NCBI GenBank assembly: GCA_005772945.1
Contig: SXIE01000082.1
Span: forward strand, 1-5,030
Length of the DNA stretch: 5,030 nt
Reading direction: 5' to 3'
Source of the DNA: Pseudomonadota bacterium
Lineage (GTDB): Bacteria > Myxococcota > UBA9042 > PHBI01
Positions 1-4,848 of this stretch are shown piece by piece (within the stretch, counting starts at the first letter, position 1; the number at the start of each line of letters is the position of its first letter). The translations under genes and the position numbers were made by a program. Under the pieces are notes generated by a model. It ran no database searches. It saw only the letters and a list, made by a program, of their open reading frames with translations, and had not been told where the DNA came from.

Positions 1-804
1 GGCGTCAGCTGCCTCTCGCTCTTCATGGCAACCGACGCCGACGTGCGCGGGTTGGGCCTCGACTCCGGCAACTGGTGGTACTCGCGGACGACCGACGTCG
101 GCACCCAGTACAGCGCCAAGCGGGCCGCACACAGCGGCTCTTCGAGCCACTTCGACGCGATCGAGGACGGCCAGTTCCTGACGGTCACGACGCTCAAGGA
201 TCCAACCAAGCTCGGCAAGAACGGCCACCACACGATGGAGTCATTCGCGATGGTCGACTACGCGGCCTTCGAGCGCTGGGCCCACAGCGAGTTCGGGCGC
301 CGCCCCGAGGACTACGCGGCGCTCAAAGAGACGCTCACCGCGCGCATGATCAAGCAGCTCGACCTCATCGCGCCGGGCCTCTCGGAGCGCATCGTCTTTG
401 CCGATCTGGGCACCCCACTGACGAACGAGCACTACGTCGCGGCCACGCGCGGCAACCTCTATGGCACCGAGAAGCGCCTCGGCCAACTCGGCCCTTGGGC
501 CTTCGCTCCCAAGACGCAGATTCCGGGCCTCTACCTCTGCGGCGCCAGCACCGTCTCGGGGCACGGCGTCATGGGCGCGACGCTCTCGGGGCTCGACGCG
601 GCGCGCGCCGTCCTCGGCTGCCGCACGCAGGATCTCCTCCATCAGAAGGGACCTGCGGCCCGGATCCTGAACGCCGAGCAGCTCGCGACGGGAGCGTCGG
701 TGTCGGATCTACGCATTTTGGCTCGCGAAGAGCGCGAAGCGCTTGCCCGCGACGATTTGAAGACAGACCGCGCGGACGCGGGGAACCTCGCCGCCCATGC
801 GTGA
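1..804 (+). CDS. FAD-dependent oxidoreductase, phytoene desaturase / retinol saturase-like, C-terminal part (5' end outside window)
   Basis: Only the last 267 residues are present; the frame is open from base 1, so the start lies upstream. Proteins of this superfamily (COG1233: CrtI-type desaturases, carotenoid isomerases, all-trans-retinol 13,14-reductases) are usually about 500 residues, so roughly half is missing, including the N-terminal Rossmann GxGxxG. What is seen is the family's C-terminal signature: a segment around nt 520-600 reading IPGLYLCGAST, then SGHGVMGATLSGLDAA, the stretch that closes over the FAD. Before it lies a TPLTNEHYVAATRGNLYG segment typical of the family. The last 60 or so residues are a charged tail (QDLLHQKG to AAHA) beyond the usual end. 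The substrate is probably a polyene or other hydrophobic isoprenoid, but this cannot be settled from the fragment. The stop overlaps the TetR gene by 8 nt, suggesting one operon. The class is fairly sure; the substrate is unknown. Confidence 0.85.
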   Translation, partial: GVSCLSLFMATDADVRGLGLDSGNWWYSRTTDVGTQYSAKRAAHSGSSSHFDAIEDGQFLTVTTLKDPTKLGKNGHHTMESFAMVDYAAFERWAHSEFGRRPEDYAALKETLTARMIKQLDLIAPGLSERIVFADLGTPLTNEHYVAATRGNLYGTEKRLGQLGPWAFAPKTQIPGLYLCGASTVSGHGVMGATLSGLDAARAVLGCRTQDLLHQKGPAARILNAEQLATGASVSDLRILAREEREALARDDLKTDRADAGNLAAHA

Positions 805-1444
805 AGCGGAGTCCGTGCGCGATCTGCGGCGCGGGCAGATCATCCGCGCAGCGCGCCGCATCGTGGCCGAGCAGGGCCTCGCGGCTCTGACCTTCGGCAC
901 GCTCGAGCGCGAGCTGGCCTTCACGCGCGGCGTCATCACGTACCACTTCGGTGGCAAGGACGAGATCGTCGACGCCGTCCTCGCCGACGCGATCGCCGAG
1001 ATCGATCGCGCGACCGAGGAGGCGGTGCTGGCCGAGCCGGATGCGGCCGACAAGCTCGTCGCCGCGTTCTCGGGGATGGTGCGCGGGTTCCTGGCGCGGC
1101 GCGAGGCCGCGCGGGTGCTCTTGTCGTTCGGGAGTCGCGTCCCGAACGAGCCGGGCCTCGCCAAGAAGAACGCCGAGCTCTTCGCGCACTGGCGCGGGAA
1201 GTCCGCCGTCCTCGTGAGGCTGCTGGTCGCGCACGGCGAGCTCCCGCCCGACTGCAACGCCGACGGGCTCGCGACGATCCTGGTTGGGCTCGTCCTTGGC
1301 GTCGTCTCGCAGGTCTACTTCGAGGAAGGCGCGGTCGACCCCGAGGCCGCCATCGCCGAGGGCGCGCGGGCCCTCACCGGGCTCGTCGTGCGACCGGCCA
1401 CCGCCCTCCCCAAGCGCGCCCAGAAGCGCGCCGTCAGAGCGTGA
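797..1444 (+). CDS. TetR/AcrR-family transcriptional regulator
   Basis: This 215-residue protein has the usual TetR length. Residues about 10-58 form the DNA-binding domain: an amphipathic helix (RRGQIIRAARRIVAEQGL), then the helix-turn-helix with LTFGTLERELAFTRGVITYHFGGKDEIV, where GVITYHF is the recognition-helix signature of the family. Residues 60-200 are helical and would form the ligand-binding and dimer domain; its ligand cannot be read. The ATG at 797 lies inside the end of the upstream oxidoreductase gene (8-nt overlap) and has no good Shine-Dalgarno at the right distance, only GGGG about 14 nt upstream. Translation by coupling from the oxidoreductase is therefore likely. TetR proteins often repress their own operon, so control of the oxidoreductase is a reasonable inference, but the operon promoter is outside the window. 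The 3' end overlaps the convergent endopeptidase gene by 11 bp. Confidence 0.93.
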   Translation: MREAESVRDLRRGQIIRAARRIVAEQGLAALTFGTLERELAFTRGVITYHFGGKDEIVDAVLADAIAEIDRATEEAVLAEPDAADKLVAAFSGMVRGFLARREAARVLLSFGSRVPNEPGLAKKNAELFAHWRGKSAVLVRLLVAHGELPPDCNADGLATILVGLVLGVVSQVYFEEGAVDPEAAIAEGARALTGLVVRPATALPKRAQKRAVRA

Positions 1445-2543
1445 ACGGAAGGTCGCCGTCCTCTTCCAGGCAGGCGTCGTTCTGCATATCGGGCGACGGC
1501 TCGCCCGCCCCCGGGGCGTCGCACGCGTAACGCACGTGAAGGTGCGTGTCGTGCTTGGGCGCATGACGCACGAGCGCGTCCTCGTTCCCGAGCGCGCCAA
1601 AGAGGCGGTGGAGCTGCTCGGGGTCCATCGTCTTCTTGCGGGTCAGCCACTCGGCCATCGCCAGCTGGAGGCGCTTGTCCATATAGACGCGCACGACCCG
1701 CCCCGACTGCAGCGCGCACTTGAGGTAGGCCCAGTTCTTGGCGTAGTCGATCTGGTCCGCGCGGACGCGGTGCATCGTGGCGTTCTGGACGTTGTCGGCG
1801 AGGTAGTAGCCGACGTCCACGTCGCGTCCCGACTGGTGCCCTTCGTGCGGCGGAAAGCGGCCGCCGCCCGGGCGCGAGAGGTCGCCGATGAGGAGCAGCG
1901 CGCTCCCCGGAAAGGCATCGCGCACGCGCTTGGCACATTGGCGCGTGTGCTTGAGGCTCGTGTCGGTGCCGTACGCGTTCTTCGGGAAGCGCAGCCGATA
2001 GCCGGGCCCGTCGCCAAGATGGAGGCCGTGCGCCAGGCGCCCGCTGGTGGGGCGTCCGACCGAGCGGGCAGGCGGCCGCGCGCCCGATCGTTGGAGTACC
2101 AACGTTTGCCCGACGCGGATGGCGGCCTTGGCGCCGAGGCCGTTCCAGCGGAGGAGATCCGAGACTAGGACACCCTCGCGCGCGGCGATCTTGCCGAGGG
2201 TGTCGCCGCGCCGGACGCGCACCGAGTCCTCCCAGGTCGGGCCGGCGGCCTTGGGCGACCCGAGCGGAGCGCCGCCGTGGGCGGCCGCGGGTGCGGCACG
2301 ATAGACGACGAGCTTGCGCCCGGCCTTGAGCGCGTTGTGCTTGCCGATCCGCGCCTTGTTCCATTTGCGGAGATCGTCGACGCTGACGCCGGTGCGCGCC
2401 GCGATGCGGCGAAGCGTGTCGCCCTTGCGGATGACGACCTCGCGCGCGACGACCGGGGCCGCGTCGGGCGTGCCGTTGGCAGCGACGGCGGGGGGCGCCC
2501 AACAGAGCAGGCACGCGAAGAGGAGGTGGGCGATCGGCGGCAC
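1434..2543 (-). CDS. Exported murein endopeptidase: two LysM domains plus peptidase M74 (MepA-type) domain
   Basis: From the proposed GTG at 2543 the product has 369 residues. A signal peptide is seen (PPIAHLLFACLLCWAPPAVA, cleavage near residue 21-22). LysM 1 spans about 34-81 (VVIRKGDTLRRIAARTGVS) and LysM 2 about 106-151 (VRVRRGDTLGKIAAREGV); these bind peptidoglycan glycan. The C-terminal domain (about 169-343) carries both metal-site motifs of penicillin-insensitive murein endopeptidase: HEGHQSGRDVD (H233, H236, D243) and HDTHLHVR (H331, H334, H336), matching HxxHQxGxDVD and HxxHxHVR of E. coli MepA. It should therefore be a zinc enzyme cutting peptide cross-links in the periplasm. E. 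coli MepA has no LysM domains. The frame stays open to 2975, but the part above 2543 is antisense to the CotH gene and its repeat. GTG 2543 is preferred because it puts the signal peptide at the N-terminus, with TGGAA about 10 nt upstream. ATG at 2624 is the alternative and would add 27 residues before the signal. Confidence 0.92.
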   Translation of the reverse strand: MPPIAHLLFACLLCWAPPAVAANGTPDAAPVVAREVVIRKGDTLRRIAARTGVSVDDLRKWNKARIGKHNALKAGRKLVVYRAAPAAAHGGAPLGSPKAAGPTWEDSVRVRRGDTLGKIAAREGVLVSDLLRWNGLGAKAAIRVGQTLVLQRSGARPPARSVGRPTSGRLAHGLHLGDGPGYRLRFPKNAYGTDTSLKHTRQCAKRVRDAFPGSALLLIGDLSRPGGGRFPPHEGHQSGRDVDVGYYLADNVQNATMHRVRADQIDYAKNWAYLKCALQSGRVVRVYMDKRLQLAMAEWLTRKKTMDPEQLHRLFGALGNEDALVRHAPKHDTHLHVRYACDAPGAGEPSPDMQNDACLEEDGDLPFTL

Positions 2544-2573
2544 GGACGGTTCGTTCCACGCGCCTCGGCGCGG

Positions 2574-2579
2574 TGTCAA
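2574..2579 (-). promoter_or_regulatory. Possible -35 box of the endopeptidase gene
   Basis: Read on the minus strand, 2579 to 2574 is TTGACA, a perfect sigma-70-type -35 hexamer, 30 bp before the proposed GTG start. No convincing -10 box is found 16-18 bp downstream (the candidates are GGAACG, GAACGA and AACGAA). If the box is used, transcription would begin only a base or two before the GTG, giving an almost leaderless message. In DNA this GC-rich a chance TTGACA is less likely than usual, but without a partner box the call stays weak. Confidence 0.25.
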
Positions 2580-2622
2580 GAACGGGCTCGCCGGGAGCGA
2601 CGCGCTTCCGTAGACTCGCGGC

Positions 2623-4461
2623 ATGAAGGCTTGGCGAACCGTTGCCTGGAGCGCTCTACTGGCCGTGTCAGGGGCGGGCGCGTGCGCGGGCGACGACGGC
2701 GATCGGTCCGACACGCTCGCGTCCGAGTCCGAGTCCGAGTCCGAGACCGAGTCCGAGACCGAGTCCGAGACCGAGTCCGAGTCCGCGTCCGAGTCCGCGT
2801 CCGAGATCGACGCTCCGCCCACCGAAGACCCGCGGCTCCACGATCCGACCCACCTCCTCGAGGTCCAGATCGACCTCGCACCCGCGGACTGGGCGGCCCT
2901 GCGCGCGCAGACCCGCATCCTCTGGGACCTCCTCGGTCCGAGCTGCCTCGCCGGTCCGGCCTTCAATCCCTTCACCTGGTTTCACGCCGACGTGACCATC
3001 GACGGCCAGGTCGTCCGCAACATCGGGATCCGCAAGAAGGGCTTCCTCGGCTCGCTCGATCCGGTCCGCCCGTCACTGCGCCTCGTCTTCGACGAATTCG
3101 TCTCGGACCAGACTCTGGACGGCGTGACCGACCACCTCACCCTCAACAATGGACGCCAGGATCCGAGCCGCTTTCGCCAGTGCCTCGCCTACGCCACCTT
3201 CCGCGCCGCGGGCGTCCCGGCGCCACGCTGCAGCTTCGCGCACGTCACCGTCAACGGCGAGGATCTCGGCCTCTACGCCAACGTCGAGCCCGTCCGAAAA
3301 CCCTTTATCCGCGCGACCTTCGGCGACACGCACGGCCTCGGCCAGCTGTGGGAGGGACAGCTCTCGGACTTCCGCTCCGAGTGGCTCGCGACGTTCGAGC
3401 CCAAGTTCGAGAGCGTTCCGCCGCCCCTTCCCCCACCCTCGCCCCCCTCGCCGATGGCGGCGCTCGCGACCGCCCTCGACGCGCCAGAGGACGACGCCGG
3501 CCTCATCGCCGCCCTCGAGCCCCTCCTCGACCTCGACGGCTTCATGACCTTCTGGGCGACCGAGGTCCTCACGGGCCACTGGGACGGCTACGCCGCCAAC
3601 ACCAACAACTACTTCATCTATCAAGACCCCGCCCTGGGCGGCCGCCTGCGCTTCCTCCCGTGGGGCCCCGACGGCGCCTTCGCCGACCGCGCCCCCGACG
3701 CCGACACCGCGGCCGCGATCTTCACGACCGGCGCGCTCGCACGCCGCCTCTACCGCCATCCCGAGGGCCGCGCGCGCTACGCCGCCGCGATGCGCACCGT
3801 CCTCGCGACCGCCTGGGACGAGGACGCCCTGAACGCCACCCTCGACACCTGGGCCGCGTGGCTCGCCTCGTCGCGCGGCACCCAACCCCCGGCGGACGTG
3901 GCCGCCGACCTCGCCGCCATCCGGACGTTCATCGCGGGCCGCCGCGCCGCCATCGAGGCCGAGCTGGACGCCGCGCCCGCCACGCTCCCGGAGCTCCGCG
4001 GCCCCCCCTGCGCCACCCCGCGCGGCACCATCACCGCCTCGTTCTCGACGACCTGGGGCACGCTCGGCATCGAGAACGTCTTCGCGACCGGCACGGGCAC
4101 CTTCGCCGCCGCGGGGCCCGCGATTCCGCCCCTGACGATCGGCCGCGTCGGCGCCAAATGCGGCGAGGATCCGGCCGCGTTCCCCGGGCAGGCGCAGCTC
4201 GTCATCGCGGCCGAGATCGTGGACGTCGGCTTCGTCGCGCTGCTCTTCCGCGTCGATATCGCCGCGTTCGCCGCGAGCCCTGCCGACCACACGCTCGACC
4301 CCCACGTCACCGAGGCCTACGCCTACCTCATCAACCCGCAGGGCCAGAGCCGGCTCCTCGGGATGCTGGCCGAGGGCACGCTCCATCTCGAGACCAGCGG
4401 CACGTCCCCGGCGGCGCCCGTCACCGGCACCGTCGACGCCACGCTGTTCGGCATTTTCTAG
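2623..4461 (+). CDS. CotH kinase-like lipoprotein with Ser/Glu repeat linker
   Basis: The product has 612 residues. Residues 1-21 are a lipoprotein signal (K2, R5, hydrophobic core, AGAC lipobox, C21). A Ser/Glu/Thr repeat linker follows at 34-61. The CotH-like domain runs from about 78 (LLEVQIDLAPADWAAL) to about 352, with IGIRKKG at 134-140, LTLNNGRQDPSRFRQ from 172, AAGVPAPRCSF at 195-205, VNGEDLGLYANVE from 210, HWDGYAANTNNYFIY at 319-333 and FLPWGPDGAF at 344-353. CotH of Bacillus is an atypical protein kinase; D321 and N326 fit its D-x4-N active-site pair. The usual WDxD is WGPD here (347-350), so activity is uncertain. A proline-rich insert lies at 266-277. Residues about 460-612 form a separate, probably beta-rich domain I cannot name. 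The start is firm: an in-frame TAG lies at 2611-2613 and no GTG or TTG falls between, yet there is no Shine-Dalgarno. The gene is divergent from the endopeptidase and presumably acts at the envelope surface. Confidence 0.88.
   Translation: MKAWRTVAWSALLAVSGAGACAGDDGDRSDTLASESESESETESETESETESESASESASEIDAPPTEDPRLHDPTHLLEVQIDLAPADWAALRAQTRILWDLLGPSCLAGPAFNPFTWFHADVTIDGQVVRNIGIRKKGFLGSLDPVRPSLRLVFDEFVSDQTLDGVTDHLTLNNGRQDPSRFRQCLAYATFRAAGVPAPRCSFAHVTVNGEDLGLYANVEPVRKPFIRATFGDTHGLGQLWEGQLSDFRSEWLATFEPKFESVPPPLPPPSPPSPMAALATALDAPEDDAGLIAALEPLLDLDGFMTFWATEVLTGHWDGYAANTNNYFIYQDPALGGRLRFLPWGPDGAFADRAPDADTAAAIFTTGALARRLYRHPEGRARYAAAMRTVLATAWDEDALNATLDTWAAWLASSRGTQPPADVAADLAAIRTFIAGRRAAIEAELDAAPATLPELRGPPCATPRGTITASFSTTWGTLGIENVFATGTGTFAAAGPAIPPLTIGRVGAKCGEDPAAFPGQAQLVIAAEIVDVGFVALLFRVDIAAFAASPADHTLDPHVTEAYAYLINPQGQSRLLGMLAEGTLHLETSGTSPAAPVTGTVDATLFGIF
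2722..2805 (+). repeat. Hexanucleotide tandem repeat encoding a (Ser-Glu)n linker
   Basis: Fourteen consecutive 6-bp units of the form TCCGAG cover residues 34-61 of the lipoprotein. Nine units are exact TCCGAG (Ser-Glu), three are ACCGAG (Thr-Glu) and two are TCCGCG (Ser-Ala). Codon use is frozen (Ser always TCC, Glu always GAG), which points to expansion by slippage or unequal recombination rather than selection on residues alone. Six-base units preserve the reading frame, so the linker can change length without breaking the gene. Acidic or Ser/Thr-rich low-complexity linkers directly behind the lipidated Cys are common in large-genome myxobacterial lipoproteins and probably act as spacers. 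Confidence 0.95.
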
Positions 4462-4521
4462 CCCGCGCACCCGCCGGCGCTCACGTCCGAGAACCCTGCT
4501 GCCGACCCGCCGACGCTCCCC

Positions 4522-4537
4522 GTGACATCCACGTCAC
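4522..4537. promoter_or_regulatory. Inverted repeat GTGAC-N6-GTCAC, possible activator site
   Basis: GTGAC at 4522-4526 and GTCAC at 4533-4537 are perfect reverse complements separated by ATCCAC. No T-run follows, so it is not a terminator of the CotH gene. It sits about 55-70 bp upstream of the sigma-54-like -24 element. Dyads in that position are where NtrC-type enhancer-binding proteins usually bind, so an activator site is the best reading, but a 5-bp arm can occur by chance. Confidence 0.35.
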
Positions 4538-4590
4538 ACCTCGCAGCCGCCCACCCCACGCGGGCCCGCCAATTCCAAGGCGCCTTTCCG

Positions 4591-4606
4591 TGGCATGCTT
4601 CTGGCT
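4591..4606 (+). promoter_or_regulatory. Sigma-54 (-24/-12) promoter candidate
   Basis: TGGCATG at 4591-4597, then CTTC, then TGGCT at 4602-4606, matches the sigma-54 consensus TGGCACG-N4-TTGCW at 10 of 12 defined positions. The key GG (-24) and GC (-12) dinucleotides have exactly the right 10-bp gap. Transcription would start near 4617, about 80 bp before a strong terminator. It lies in a true intergenic gap with a dyad upstream, which raises its credibility. Myxobacteria make heavy use of sigma-54 promoters. Confidence 0.5.
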
Positions 4607-4616
4607 AACCCTCGGT

Positions 4617-4749
4617 CAGCAGTGAAGCGCGGCACGCGGGCCCGACACGACGTGGGTGCGCGGCTGACTTCATGAGTTCCTCCTGATGTGTCTCTGAGAC
4701 GGTGGCGACCCGAGCGGCAAACGGTCCTCGCCACCGTCTCGTTTCTTTC
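4617..4749 (+). ncRNA. Candidate small regulatory RNA, about 130 nt
   Basis: The span runs from the predicted sigma-54 start (about 4617, plus or minus 3) to the end of the T-rich tract. Three parts are visible. First, a long 5' stem-loop: GUGAAG (4622-4627) pairs with CUUCAU (4668-4673), and CGCGGCAC (4628-4635) pairs with GUGCGCG (4656-4662) with one bulge. Second, a middle stretch (4674-4695) that is mostly unpaired or in a weak hairpin (CAU 4671-4673 with AUG 4686-4688) and exposes CCUCCU (4679-4684), complementary to Shine-Dalgarno sequences. Third, the terminator hairpin. This is the architecture of a trans-acting sRNA. The length and sigma-54 control recall Pxr, the sRNA that controls development in Myxococcus xanthus, but I cannot establish homology from memory. 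Alternatives are a glpX leader with an attenuator, or a minus-strand short ORF (4605-4673). Confidence 0.5.
4696..4749 (+). terminator. Rho-independent terminator
   Basis: GAGACGGTGGCGA (4696-4708) and TCGCCACCGTCTC (4728-4740) form a perfect 13-bp stem. The 19-nt loop can add three inner pairs (CCG 4710-4712 with CGG 4722-4724). It is followed by GTTTCTTTC (4741-4749). The T-rich side is on the plus strand only; the minus side has no U-tract, so it terminates plus-strand transcripts. It lies 234 nt beyond the CotH stop, further than usual for that gene, and so more probably ends a separate transcript. GTCTC at 4690-4694 duplicates the 3' end of the right arm and could compete for GAGAC. Confidence 0.75.
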
Positions 4750-4837
4750 GGGATCTTCAGGGGGGCGCCTTCCCAAAGGCAACCTTGCGCAGTAGCCTCC
4801 GCACGAAAACGTGTGGGCACGGCTCGGCGCGCGCCCC

Positions 4838-4844
4838 GGGAGGA
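4838..4844 (+). promoter_or_regulatory. Ribosome binding site of glpX
   Basis: GGGAGGA lies 4 nt before the ATG at 4849. It is the only strong plus-strand Shine-Dalgarno in the window and fixes the glpX start. GGAGGA (4839-4844) is perfectly complementary to TCCTCC at 4678-4683 upstream. Confidence 0.85.
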
Positions 4845-4848
4845 CCTC

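Larger units (their letters stand above)
4462..4848. other. Long intergenic region (387 bp) with a candidate small-RNA gene
   Basis: No protein gene is supported on either strand. Reading left to right it holds about 60 bp without recognisable signal after the CotH stop, an inverted repeat at 4522-4537, a sigma-54-like promoter at 4591-4606, a predicted structured transcript of about 130 nt, a strong hairpin terminator at 4696-4749, and about 100 bp of presumed glpX leader. The leader has two small dyads: GCCTT/AAGGC (4767-4771 with 4776-4780) and CACG-AAAA-CGTG (4802-4813). I see no confident sigma-70 promoter for glpX here; TTGCGC at 4785-4790 lacks a good -10. Confidence 0.7.

Noticed and set aside
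569..1600. A 343-codon minus-strand frame across the oxidoreductase and TetR genes
   Set aside because: Both plus-strand genes have clear family motifs over this span; the antisense translation is low-complexity Arg/Asp sequence.
2722..2805. Tandem repeat considered as a CRISPR-like array
   Set aside because: Units are 6 bp with no spacers and lie in frame within a coding sequence.
2544..2975. Upstream extension of the endopeptidase frame, including a (Ser-Asp)n stretch
   Set aside because: The extension is antisense to the lipoprotein gene, and the Ser-Asp stretch is simply the complement of its Ser/Glu repeat. A signal peptide begins right at GTG 2543.
3073..4470. A 465-codon minus-strand frame antisense to the CotH-like gene
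   Set aside because: Gly/Arg/Glu-rich shadow translation with no recognisable motif, start signal or signal peptide.
2277..4625. A 782-codon plus-strand frame overlapping the CotH-like gene
   Set aside because: The translation is dominated by Arg and Pro with no domain motifs, as expected for an off-frame reading of GC-rich coding DNA; the 2623 frame carries the signal peptide and CotH motifs.
4686..4697. Mini-ORF ATG TGT CTC TGA just before the terminator
   Set aside because: Only three codons and no Shine-Dalgarno (the preceding CCTCCT is anti-SD), so there is no support for translation or leader-peptide attenuation.
4816..4830. Possible second sigma-54 element GGGCACGGCTCGGCG before glpX
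   Set aside because: The GG to GC spacing is off by one base, and sigma-54 promoters tolerate this poorly.
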